A stretch of 64,000 nt of DNA, taken from Chitinophagaceae bacterium UBA4407 (GTDB lineage Bacteria; Bacteroidota; Bacteroidia; Chitinophagales; Chitinophagaceae). The notes under the pieces are model-generated. The model ran no database searches and was not told the origin of the DNA. It saw nothing but the letters and a program-made list of their open reading frames with translations. A program made the position numbers and the translations under genes. Below are positions 55,074-63,879 of the stretch, in pieces (within the stretch, counting starts at the first letter, position 1; each line of letters starts with the position of its first letter). The DNA lies in the NCBI GenBank assembly GCA_002390845.1, contig DGQT01000053.1, positions 52,190 through 116,189 of the forward strand, given 5' to 3'.

Positions 55074-55394
55074 ATGAAAAATTATAAAATAAACCTGCCG
55101 CTGTTTATTGTAATTCTAATCGCCTTCCTTTGCCTGAATAGTTTTAATAAAAAGGGAAATTACCAGGACTGTCAAACTTATTTAGTTAAGCAAAATAACG
55201 ATTTAAGGCACGTCTCCGGGATTTCTAATAACATTATTAAACCTTACCAAACCTGCGTAAATAACCTTAAACCCCTGGGGAAAAGAAGGCCGTTTATGGT
55301 AGATAGTTACGCAAATCTTATAGAATATTACCAGAACACGCCGCAAAATTATAGCTTTTATAAAAAAGCGCTGCATGAGGAAACCGCCCGGTAG
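55074..55394 (+). CDS. Small exported cysteine-containing protein (paralog B)
   Basis: The 106-residue protein has a hydrophobic N-terminus (about 8-25, LPLFIVILIAFLCLNSF). Its mature part (QDCQTYLVKQNNDL, then YQTCVNNLKPL, then SYANLIEYYQN) aligns with paralog A. It is more basic than paralog A. It lies 71 bases after paralog A, presumably in the same operon. Function is unknown. It may be a diverged duplicate kept for the same purpose. Confidence 0.55.
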   Translation: MKNYKINLPLFIVILIAFLCLNSFNKKGNYQDCQTYLVKQNNDLRHVSGISNNIIKPYQTCVNNLKPLGKRRPFMVDSYANLIEYYQNTPQNYSFYKKALHEETAR

Positions 55395-55484
55395 ATATTT
55401 GAATTCCGATGCCCCGGTGCCCCCACTCTGGAATAAACCATGATAAAAGATTCGTGGAGACAAGAACAAGAGAGAAAATATTTT

Positions 55485-55830
55485 TGTTACCCAACTGTAT
55501 TGCTACTATCAGCATCGTTGCGTCGCACACTTGTACTGTTGAATGCAGGTCAGCAAGTCAGGAGTCAGGAAGTCCGAAAGTCCGAAAGTAGAGCCAGGAG
55601 TATTTCCTAAGTGGATTCTTCTTTTCTGACTTGCCGATTCCCTTGTAACTGTATAATTACTCATTAACTACAGTACACGCAGGCACATGAAGGATAACAG
55701 TCAGCTCAAAGCCGTCAGACCGATGTTGCGATCTTCGCTTTGCCGGATATAGTTCCTTCAGAGGAAGAGTGCGACGCAACAAAAGTTTCATGCCTGTTTT
55801 AAAGCCGGGTAACAAATGCTGTTTGCCGTT
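55485..55830. repeat. Element with type B arms and shared 170-base right module
   Basis: Left flank tgttacccaactgtattgct and arm gttgcgtcgcacacttgtac (55517-55536); right arm gaagagtgcgacgcaac (55764-55780) with flank agccgggtaacaaatgctg. The bases 55645-55785 match 42999-43140. Between them are short direct repeats (agtcaggagtcaggaagtcc, gaaagtccgaaagt). Confidence 0.8.
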
Positions 55831-55928
55831 ATAGTGTATTGCCAATAGTGTTGTTAGCCTGTCTCCCTGCCTTGGAAACACAGTATAAACTCATCAATCC
55901 GAATAGAAAGAAAAAATGCAACAAAAAA

Positions 55929-55951
55929 ATAGTGCGTGTTTCACGCACTAT
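55929..55951 (-). terminator. Perfect hairpin terminator
   Basis: atagtgcgtg pairs with cacgcactat around a three-base loop. On the minus strand it is followed by a T run. It serves the gene ending at 55992. Confidence 0.8.
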
Positions 55952-55991
55952 AAATCAAGCACTTTTATATCACTACCTATGGGTAATTTGC

Positions 55992-56372
55992 CTACATCCA
56001 TTTAGACAGAAAATTATTAAACTCCTGCCTTAGATCATTGATTATTTTTTCAAATGTTTTTACAGTATCATCAATTTTTTTATGTTCATTTACCCGGGAA
56101 GTTTCTACATGCCCTGCATGATGTTTGGCATCTTCAAAAACAAGATGCGCATGTTCATTTACCTTGTGCTTAAGTTCATCAATATTATTACGCTGCACAA
56201 TAAACTGGTTTTGAAAATGCTCAACTCCTGCCTTTGCTTCAGCATCGGTATTTTTTTTCGCTACTTCTGCCAAACGGGTTTCCAGGATATCCAATTCTTT
56301 TTCATAAAAGTCAAGTGAACCCAGCCATATACCATGTTCTGCGCCAAGATTAGATGCGTTTGTGTAAGTCAT
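55992..56372 (-). CDS. Coiled-coil cytoplasmic protein, unknown function
   Basis: This 126-residue, almost wholly helical protein begins MTYTNASNLGAEHGIWLGSL. Long charged heptad-like stretches follow (ELDILETRLAEVAKKNTDAE, then HFQNQFIVQRNNIDELKHKV, then KTFEKIINDLRQEFNNFL). It has no signal peptide, membrane segment or enzyme motif. Stand-alone coiled-coil proteins of this kind occur in Bacteroidota; I do not recognise a named family. It sits between the accessory region and the glycan-degradation cluster, with its own terminator. Confidence 0.6.
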   Translation of the reverse strand: MTYTNASNLGAEHGIWLGSLDFYEKELDILETRLAEVAKKNTDAEAKAGVEHFQNQFIVQRNNIDELKHKVNEHAHLVFEDAKHHAGHVETSRVNEHKKIDDTVKTFEKIINDLRQEFNNFLSKWM

Positions 56373-56659
56373 ACTAATGATTTTGATGTTTATTTATACT
56401 ACAAAATTGTAAGAATACCTTCAGAAAAAATATGATGCCCGTCAGATAAAGCACTGATATAATTCATCCATCTGGTTATAGCTTTATTGCTTCACTGAAA
56501 GGGAAATGTATATTGTTTGTTTCAGTCTTTAAAAGCACCATAGGCTATAGCAATAAACAGGTAATTGTTATATTTCAGGTTCAAGCCCTGTAATGCCATG
56601 GCGCGTGTTTCCACTGAGGCATAGTAAAAAAACTTTCTGTAAAATATTTTGTTCCGATT

Positions 56660-56850
56660 GATTGCTTAAGCGTGAGGCATGTATAGTGTGCTGGCATCTT
56701 AAGCCTTGTATAGCCATCCCGTACAAGACATTTACGCACAAGCATGCCTCAGTCTTATGCTGGTGTGTGACACTCTTAGACTAACAGGGCTGCTGCGGGG
56801 TTACTACTGACCAGCGGTTGTGTAACTCACTTATACTTTCTGTTCTTTAC
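56660..56850. repeat. Large imperfect hairpin and left repeat arm
   Basis: gaggcatg (56674-56681) pairs with catgcctc (56743-56750). Inside it cttgta and tacaag (near 56706 and 56731) pair too, giving an imperfect stem-loop of about 77 bases. A left arm gttgtgtaactcacttatac (56817-56836) follows. The rest of 56373-57013 shows no gene. Confidence 0.55.
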
Positions 56851-57013
56851 GCAGCACAACACGTGACGTTTAGTATTCACTTACTTTTAAAAAAATCATT
56901 CAGTAATTACATCTGCCGCGGCATATACCCCAGCATTATCATTTTAGGTATTACGCAGGACTATAAAATAATTGTAAATAAAACACTTATTTTTAGCATC
57001 ATAATTTTTAACG

Positions 57014-59473
57014 ATGAAAAAAGGTATACTGGCCTTTATGCTTTTGCCGGCACTTATTTGCCATGCCCAAACAAAACAAGCACTTAAACTTTGGTACAAT
57101 ACTCCCGCAGGTGCTACCTGGGAAAATGCTTTACCTATTGGCAATGGCCGGTTGGGTGCGATGGTATATGGCAATGTAGATACAGAAACCGTTCAGTTGA
57201 ATGAACATACGCTTTGGAGCGGAAGCCCCAACCGGAATGACAATCCCTTTACAAAAGATTCACTGGCCATTATACGAAAACTCATATTTGATGGCAAGCA
57301 AAAAGAAGCCGAGCAAATGGCTAACCGGGTAATACTGAGCCAACAATCTCATGGGCAAATGTTTGAACCCGCCGGTGAGCTGCACCTGGTATTTGATGGC
57401 CATACCCATTATAGCAACTATTACCGCGAACTGGATATTGACAGGGCCATCACAAAAACAACTTACACCATTGGAGATATCAGGTACACCCGTGAAACAA
57501 TGGCTTCCTTGCCAGATGGGGTGATTGTGATGCACTTAACTGCCAGTAAACCGGGCAGTATTTCCTTTACAGCATTGTACACTTCCCCACAACCCAAGGT
57601 AACCGTAAACACAACAGCTGCCCAACAACTCAATTTTTCTGGCACCAACATCGATCATGAAGGCGTAAAAGGCCTGGTGAAATACAAAGGCATTGTACAG
57701 TTTAAAACGGCAGGTGGCAGAATATCTTTTACAGATACCTCGGTATTGGTAAATCAGGCAAATGAGGTTACCATCTATATTTCTATTGCCACCAATTTTA
57801 ATACTTACAACAATATTAGTGGCAATGAAAATGAACGGGCAGCCAGCTTATTAGCAAAAGCCACAAACAAATCATTTGCAGCCATTCAATTGGCCCATGT
57901 AGCGGCATACCAGCAATATTTCCATCGGGTAAAGCTGGATCTGGGTATGGCTACATCAGGTAATATACCTACAGACCAGCAATTGAAAAACTTTACCAGT
58001 ACCAACGACCCACACCTGGTTACACTCTATTATCAGTATGGGCGTTATTTATTAATCTCGTCCTCGCAACCGGGCGGCCAACCAGCCAATCTGCAGGGCA
58101 TTTGGAATAACAAGCTCTATCCACCATGGGATAGCAAATACACCATCAATATCAATGCAGAAATGAATTACTGGCCTGCTGAAAAAACCAATCTGCCCGA
58201 ACTGCATCAACCCTTTCTAAAAATGGTGGAAGAGATGGCTGTTACCGGACAGGCAACAGCAAAAAACATGTATGGTACCAGGGGCTGGATGGCCCACCAC
58301 AACACCGATATTTGGCGTACCACAGGCGCTGTAGATGGCGCATTCTGGGGAGTATGGATGAATGGTGGCGGGTGGACAAGCCAGCATCTTTGGGAACATT
58401 ATTTATACAATGGCAACCAATCCTATTTAGCATCCGTATACCCTGCACTTAAGGGTGCAGCCTTGTTTTATGCAGACTTTTTGGTTGAGCACCCCACCTG
58501 GCACTGGCTGGTATTATGCCCGGATATGTCGCCGGAAAATGCACCTGCTGCCCACGACGGTTCCTCTTTGGATGCTGGTGTTACCATGAGTAACCAGATT
58601 GTGTTTGATGTATTCTCCAACGTAATTCAAGCCGCCCAAATTTTACATAAAGATGCGGCCTTTATCGATACCTTAAAACAATTACGCAGTCGCCTGGCGC
58701 CCATGCATATTGGCCAATACGGGCAATTGCAGGAGTGGCTGGATGATATTGACGATCCCAACGATCATCACCGGCATATTTCGCATCTGTATGGTTTATT
58801 TCCATCCAATCAAATATCACCTTACCGAACCCCGGAATTATATAGTGCCGCCAAAAACACTTTATTACAGCGTGGTGATGTATCAACCGGTTGGAGCATG
58901 GGATGGAAAGTAAACTGGTGGGCAAAAATGCTGGATGGCAACCATGCCTACAAACTTATCCAAAACCAGCTTACGCCTGTAGGTACCAATGAAGGCGGTG
59001 GCGGCACCTACAATAATTTGTTTGACGCCCATGCGCCATTTCAGATAGATGGCAATTTTGGTTGCACTTCGGGTATTACTGAAATGCTGATGCAAAGCAG
59101 CGATGGGACACTTGCCCTGCTGCCAGCCCTGCCCGATATATGGCAAAACGGTAGCATTAGTGGTTTACGTGCCAGAGGAGGTTTTGAAATTGTACAACTG
59201 GAATGGAAAAACGGCAGTCTGGTAAAAGCCATCATCAAATCTACACTGGGTGGCAATCTGCGGTTGCGGGTGCCCAACCAAATAAAGCTGAACAATGGAA
59301 TTGCATTACAAAAAGCAGTGGGAGAAAACGCAAATAGTTTTTATCAGGTAGAAAAAATACCTGCACCCATTATTTCAGCCAAAGCCAATATTCAGCAGCC
59401 GGAATTGAGCAACACATTTGTATACGATTTAGCCACAGCACCAGGAAAAATTTACACGTTTACAACACAATAG
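57014..59473 (+). CDS. Exported GH95 alpha-L-fucosidase
   Basis: The 819-residue protein has a signal peptide (1-19, ICHAQ). It shows the GH95 landmarks in order: WENALPIGNGRLGAMVYGNV (about 35-55), QLNEHTLWSGSPNRND, the substrate Asn region YTININAEMNYWPAEKTN (about 376-394), then WMAHHNTDIWRTTGAVDG, then DDPNDHHRHISHLYGLFP (general-acid region) and QIDGNFGCTSGI. Enzymes of this family cleave alpha-1,2-L-fucose (or L-galactose) by inversion. It is the first of three carbohydrate-active genes on this strand. The product is probably periplasmic or surface exposed. Confidence 0.93.
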   Translation: MKKGILAFMLLPALICHAQTKQALKLWYNTPAGATWENALPIGNGRLGAMVYGNVDTETVQLNEHTLWSGSPNRNDNPFTKDSLAIIRKLIFDGKQKEAEQMANRVILSQQSHGQMFEPAGELHLVFDGHTHYSNYYRELDIDRAITKTTYTIGDIRYTRETMASLPDGVIVMHLTASKPGSISFTALYTSPQPKVTVNTTAAQQLNFSGTNIDHEGVKGLVKYKGIVQFKTAGGRISFTDTSVLVNQANEVTIYISIATNFNTYNNISGNENERAASLLAKATNKSFAAIQLAHVAAYQQYFHRVKLDLGMATSGNIPTDQQLKNFTSTNDPHLVTLYYQYGRYLLISSSQPGGQPANLQGIWNNKLYPPWDSKYTININAEMNYWPAEKTNLPELHQPFLKMVEEMAVTGQATAKNMYGTRGWMAHHNTDIWRTTGAVDGAFWGVWMNGGGWTSQHLWEHYLYNGNQSYLASVYPALKGAALFYADFLVEHPTWHWLVLCPDMSPENAPAAHDGSSLDAGVTMSNQIVFDVFSNVIQAAQILHKDAAFIDTLKQLRSRLAPMHIGQYGQLQEWLDDIDDPNDHHRHISHLYGLFPSNQISPYRTPELYSAAKNTLLQRGDVSTGWSMGWKVNWWAKMLDGNHAYKLIQNQLTPVGTNEGGGGTYNNLFDAHAPFQIDGNFGCTSGITEMLMQSSDGTLALLPALPDIWQNGSISGLRARGGFEIVQLEWKNGSLVKAIIKSTLGGNLRLRVPNQIKLNNGIALQKAVGENANSFYQVEKIPAPIISAKANIQQPELSNTFVYDLATAPGKIYTFTTQ

Positions 59474-59489
59474 TTGTAATGATTGCCTT

Positions 59490-59612
59490 AGCATGGGTAC
59501 TGCTATCATCGTTCCTTGTGTCACTCACTTGTACGCCTTGTTCAATAGTGAGCTAAACGTACAAGAGTGCGACGCAAGGATGCTTAATAAAAGCGCTATT
59601 GCCGGGTTCATA
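59490..59612. repeat. Compact complete element with mixed arms
   Basis: Left arm ccttgtgtcactcacttgta... (59514-59535, type A) and right arm cgtacaagagtgcgacgcaa... (59558-59579, type B) match in 18 of 22 paired positions, with a 22-base spacer. It is the shortest complete copy in the window. Flanks are catgggtactgctatcatcg and gctattgccgggttcatac. Confidence 0.85.
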
Positions 59613-59631
59613 CAATAAAAAACAACCATCT

Positions 59632-61560
59632 ATGAAACAATTTTTATTTCTTTTATCAGTTACGCTGTTGGCCATAAAGAGCATGGCACAGCCCGTTGAA
59701 AAGCAGGCGCCAAAAGGGTTTGATTCGCTACAGCAAAATATATTGCATGGAACTATCGACACCATTACTTACGAATCCAAAACGGTTGGTACCAAAAGAA
59801 GAGCGATTATTTATACACCGCCCGGCTTTTCAAAAAAAGTAAAATATCCTGTGTTGTATTTGTTACACGGCATTGGTGGCGATGAAAAAGAATGGCTTAA
59901 CGGCGGCACACCGCAGCTGATTATGGACAATTTATATGCACAGGGCAAAGTGCAACCCATGATTATTGTAATGCCCAACGGACGGGCCATGAAAGACGAC
60001 CGTGCAATAGGCAATATTTTTGATAGCGCCAAAGTGCAGGCATTTGCCAATTTTGAAAAAGATTTATTGCTTGATCTGATTCCCTTTATTGAAAAGAAAT
60101 ACAATGTTTATACCGACCGTGAACATCGTGCTATTGCAGGCTTATCGATGGGTGGCGGACAATCACTCAATTTTGGTTTAGGCAACCTGGATAGGTTTGC
60201 ATGGGTGGGTGGTTTTTCCAGTGCGCCCAATACCAAAACACCCGAAGTGCTGGTACCCGATGCGGCCAAAGCAACGCAGCAATTAAAATTATTATGGATT
60301 TCCTGTGGTGATGCTGACGGGTTAATTGGTTTTAGTAAAAGAACACATGATTATCTGCAGAAAAATGAGGTGCCTCATATTTATTATATTGAGCCAGGGG
60401 TACACGATTTTAAGGTTTGGAAGAATGGCTTATATATGTTCTCTCAATTTTTATTTAAGCCGGTGGATGCTACCAAATTTCCACAATACACTGTTTTAGG
60501 AACACCCGCAGCTACTAATGTGCGTTCTGCCAAATATCCGCAGCTATTACCAGATAACCGGGTAGTATTTCGTATAAAAGCACCTGAGGCGCAAAAAGTT
60601 CAAATTGATTTGGGCAGGAAATATGACATGATACAGGACACAGGCGGTTACTGGACCGTTACTACAGATATTATTAGCGAAGGCTTTCATTATTATTCCC
60701 TGTTAATAGATGGCGTGGCGCTGGCTGACCCTTCCAGTCAAACATATTATGGCATGGGGAGAATGGCAAGTGGCATAGAAATACCTGCTAAAGGAGATGA
60801 TTTTTATGCAGTAAAAGAAGTGCCACATGGCGATATAAGAATTAAGAAATATTATTCTACTGTAACCCGGTCATGGCGCGACATGTACATTTATACGCCA
60901 CCAGGATATGATGCCAACACCAATGAAAAATACCCGGTGCTATATATTTTGCATGGTGGTGGCGAAGACCAGACAGGATGGGCAACACAGGGGAAAACAG
61001 ATCTTATTGTAGATAACCTTATTGCCGATAAAAAAGTAACACCCATGCTTATTGTAATGCCTGATGCCAATATTGGCGTAGGTGGTTTTACAAGTGAAGG
61101 CATAGAAAATTCAGAGCGGATGTTTGAAGCCGAAATGAAGCAAGTGATTATGCCATTCGTTGAAAAAAATTACCGTGTATTAACCGATGCGAAAAACCGT
61201 GCACTAGCAGGTTTATCAATGGGTGGCTTGCATACATTATATACCGGTATCAATAATACAGATTTGTTTGCGCATCTGGGCGTATTTAGTTCGGGTTGGA
61301 TAAAACCAATGCTGGATAAATTGGCAGACAAACAATATGATTATATGCAAAAAAATACTGCTACCATTAACGGCAACCTGAAAACATTCTGGATTGCCAT
61401 GGGTGGTAAAGAAGATATTGCTTACAATAACTGCCAGATAATGCTGGCCAAATTAGATGAGCTGGGTATTAAACATACTTATTATGAATACCCAGGTGGC
61501 CATACCTGGCCTGTTTGGCGAAAAGACTTGTATGAATTTGCTCCATTATTGTTTAAGTAA
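59632..61560 (+). CDS. Exported tandem esterase (two CE1/enterochelin-esterase-like domains)
   Basis: I start at 59632 (MKQFLFLLSVTLLAIKSMAQ), a signal peptide. The 642-residue protein has two alpha/beta-hydrolase domains of the feruloyl/acetyl-xylan esterase type. The first (about 40-275) has HGIGGDEKEWLNGG and IAGLSMGGGQS. The second (about 385-640) has HGGGEDQTGWATQG and LAGLSMGGLHT. Both keep the Ser in GxSxGG and a late His (PGVHDFKVWKNGLY; YPGGHTWPVWRKDL). A CBM48/E-set-like module (about 290-370) separates them. It likely removes ester groups from plant polysaccharides. Confidence 0.88.
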   Translation: MKQFLFLLSVTLLAIKSMAQPVEKQAPKGFDSLQQNILHGTIDTITYESKTVGTKRRAIIYTPPGFSKKVKYPVLYLLHGIGGDEKEWLNGGTPQLIMDNLYAQGKVQPMIIVMPNGRAMKDDRAIGNIFDSAKVQAFANFEKDLLLDLIPFIEKKYNVYTDREHRAIAGLSMGGGQSLNFGLGNLDRFAWVGGFSSAPNTKTPEVLVPDAAKATQQLKLLWISCGDADGLIGFSKRTHDYLQKNEVPHIYYIEPGVHDFKVWKNGLYMFSQFLFKPVDATKFPQYTVLGTPAATNVRSAKYPQLLPDNRVVFRIKAPEAQKVQIDLGRKYDMIQDTGGYWTVTTDIISEGFHYYSLLIDGVALADPSSQTYYGMGRMASGIEIPAKGDDFYAVKEVPHGDIRIKKYYSTVTRSWRDMYIYTPPGYDANTNEKYPVLYILHGGGEDQTGWATQGKTDLIVDNLIADKKVTPMLIVMPDANIGVGGFTSEGIENSERMFEAEMKQVIMPFVEKNYRVLTDAKNRALAGLSMGGLHTLYTGINNTDLFAHLGVFSSGWIKPMLDKLADKQYDYMQKNTATINGNLKTFWIAMGGKEDIAYNNCQIMLAKLDELGIKHTYYEYPGGHTWPVWRKDLYEFAPLLFK

Positions 61561-61686
61561 TTGTAATTAGCCCAACCACAAGCGAGGTAAAGTTTACTGC
61601 AGCCTTGGAACAAGCAAAATTTACCAGTCACCAGAAAATATTGATGAATAGTACCATAAAAAATAGGATCACCATTTAAATTTTTA

Positions 61687-63810
61687 ATGATGCAAAAGAA
61701 ATTTATGAAAAAAATGTTGGGAATTGTGGGTGTGTTGAGTTGTGTTGCGTTTGGTGGGCATGCCCAGCAAACAACACTTACACTGGATCTAAACAAACCC
61801 GGCGCTGATGTTAGTCCAATGTTATATGGATTAATGACCGAAGAAATCAACCACTCTTATGATGGCGGTTTATACGCTGAGCTTATCCGCAACCGCATTT
61901 TTAAAGACAATAAAAAAATACCCGATGGATGGAGCCTGATAAAAGATAATGTTGCTGATACAGCCAACATAAAACTGATGGCCACATCTGAGGAATACGT
62001 TCCTTATGATGAAAGAAAGCATGCCATTAACGGCGCACTTACCACCTGCCTTAGACTTACGGTGGAAAAAGCTTCAGGCAGGGTTGGCATTGCCAATGAA
62101 GGTTATTGGGGAATACCCGTAAAACCAGCTACTGCATACAAAGCAGCATTCTATCTAAAAGGTACAGAGCGCAGCGAACCATTTCGCTGGCCCTGGGAAC
62201 CCAAACCAAATACTCCGCCACTTGCAGATATTCCGAATAACACACCCGGACCAATCACTGTTTCAATCGAAAGCAAGGATGGGAAAACGGTATATGCATC
62301 GGGCACCATCCAACTTGAAAAAAGTATGTATTGGAAAAAGTATGAACTCACGTTAACTACGGCCCATAATATACAGCCCACAAAAGATGCACGTTTTGTT
62401 ATTTCTACTGACCGCACCGGCTTGTATTACTTTAATCTTGTTTCCTTATTTCCGCCAACCTATAACCATCGGGAAAATGGCAACAGGCAGGACCTGATGC
62501 AGATGCTGGTTGATATGAAACCAAAATTCCTGCGTTTCCCCGGCGGTAATTATTTAGAAGGGCCATTGATCACGGATGCCTTTCCCTGGAAAACAACTTT
62601 GGGCATGTTGGAAAACAGGCCTGGGCACAATGGTTCATGGGGCTACCGCGCTACTGATGGAATGGGTTTGCTTGAGTTTTTGGAATGGTGTGAGGATATG
62701 GGTGCTGAACCATTACTAGGTTTATATGCAGGTTATTCTTTACAAGGCGATCATGTGGATGCGGGTCCATTATTAAAGACATATATTGATGATGCCCTGG
62801 ACGAGATTGAATATGTTACCGGTGATGCCAATACTTACTGGGGCGCCAAACGTATTGCTGATGGGCATCCTGCACCCTTTAAACTTAGGTATGTGGAGAT
62901 TGGTAATGAAGACTGGTTCGACAGAAGCAACAGCTACGACGGCAGGTTTAAACAATTCAGGGAAGCCATTGAGGCAAAGTATCCAAACCTAATCTGTATT
63001 TCTACCATACCGGCAACACAATACCCTTCTATGAGCGTGAAAGGTAAAGAAGCGGCTGTAGTAGATGAACATTATTACCGCAACGCCTGGGATATGTGGG
63101 AGAATGCTTCCCAGTATGATAAATATGACCGCAACGGCCCTAAAATTTTTGTGGGTGAATGGGCAACCCGTGAAGGCGTACCAACAACAAATTTGAATGC
63201 TGCATTAGGTGATGCGGCCTGGATGACGGGCATGGAGCGAAATTCAGACCTAATTATCATGTCCTGTTATGCACCCTTATTTGTAAACGTAAGTAAAGAT
63301 TCAGCAACGGGCACAAGGGCCTGGCAATGGGATTCTGACCTGATAGGTTATGATGCGTTAAACAGTTATGGTTCTCCTTCTTATTACGTGCAGAAATTAT
63401 TTAACCAATATCTTGGTAATAAAATTGTACCGGCTACATTTGACAATGTACCGATGCAAAACAAACCGCTTAATAAAACAGACAGCGCTGCCGGCAAAAA
63501 ACCTACCTCCGTTCCCACCCTGTTTTATTCGGCCACAAGAAATGACGCAACCGGAATTATTTATTTAAAAATAGTAAATGCATCAGCTAAAAAACAAAAC
63601 ATAAAAATTAATCTTAATGGTGTTGCTACCATTGAGCCGGAAGCAACAATGATTGTAATAAAAGGGAATCAACCCGATGATACAAATACCATCATTAACC
63701 GCGAAAATATACTCCCGGTTACATCAACCATAAAAGGTATTAAAACATCTTTTACAAGAACAACCGATCCCTATTCGGTAAACATCATAGAGTTAAAAAC
63801 AGGTAAATAA
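61687..63810 (+). CDS. Exported GH51-type alpha-L-arabinofuranosidase
   Basis: The 707-residue protein has a signal peptide (about 1-26, GGHAQ; ATG at 61705 is an alternative start). Its layout matches GH51. The N-terminal TLDLNKPGADVSPMLYGLMT segment opens the protein. A carbohydrate-binding-like insert (about 100-245) is followed by the (beta/alpha)8 barrel with FLRFPGGNYLEG, the acid/base Glu in YVEIGNEDWF (about 405), VDEHYYR and the nucleophile Glu in FVGEWATREG. A C-terminal beta domain ends it. It releases arabinofuranose from arabinan or arabinoxylan. It follows the esterase gene by 126 bases. Confidence 0.9.
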   Translation: MMQKKFMKKMLGIVGVLSCVAFGGHAQQTTLTLDLNKPGADVSPMLYGLMTEEINHSYDGGLYAELIRNRIFKDNKKIPDGWSLIKDNVADTANIKLMATSEEYVPYDERKHAINGALTTCLRLTVEKASGRVGIANEGYWGIPVKPATAYKAAFYLKGTERSEPFRWPWEPKPNTPPLADIPNNTPGPITVSIESKDGKTVYASGTIQLEKSMYWKKYELTLTTAHNIQPTKDARFVISTDRTGLYYFNLVSLFPPTYNHRENGNRQDLMQMLVDMKPKFLRFPGGNYLEGPLITDAFPWKTTLGMLENRPGHNGSWGYRATDGMGLLEFLEWCEDMGAEPLLGLYAGYSLQGDHVDAGPLLKTYIDDALDEIEYVTGDANTYWGAKRIADGHPAPFKLRYVEIGNEDWFDRSNSYDGRFKQFREAIEAKYPNLICISTIPATQYPSMSVKGKEAAVVDEHYYRNAWDMWENASQYDKYDRNGPKIFVGEWATREGVPTTNLNAALGDAAWMTGMERNSDLIIMSCYAPLFVNVSKDSATGTRAWQWDSDLIGYDALNSYGSPSYYVQKLFNQYLGNKIVPATFDNVPMQNKPLNKTDSAAGKKPTSVPTLFYSATRNDATGIIYLKIVNASAKKQNIKINLNGVATIEPEATMIVIKGNQPDDTNTIINRENILPVTSTIKGIKTSFTRTTDPYSVNIIELKTGK

Positions 63811-63879
63811 AATTGAGGGCGAAATAAGCCTTCCAGGATCTGTAAATAAATAAAAAAAAGGGTAAAGGGGTTATATAAT

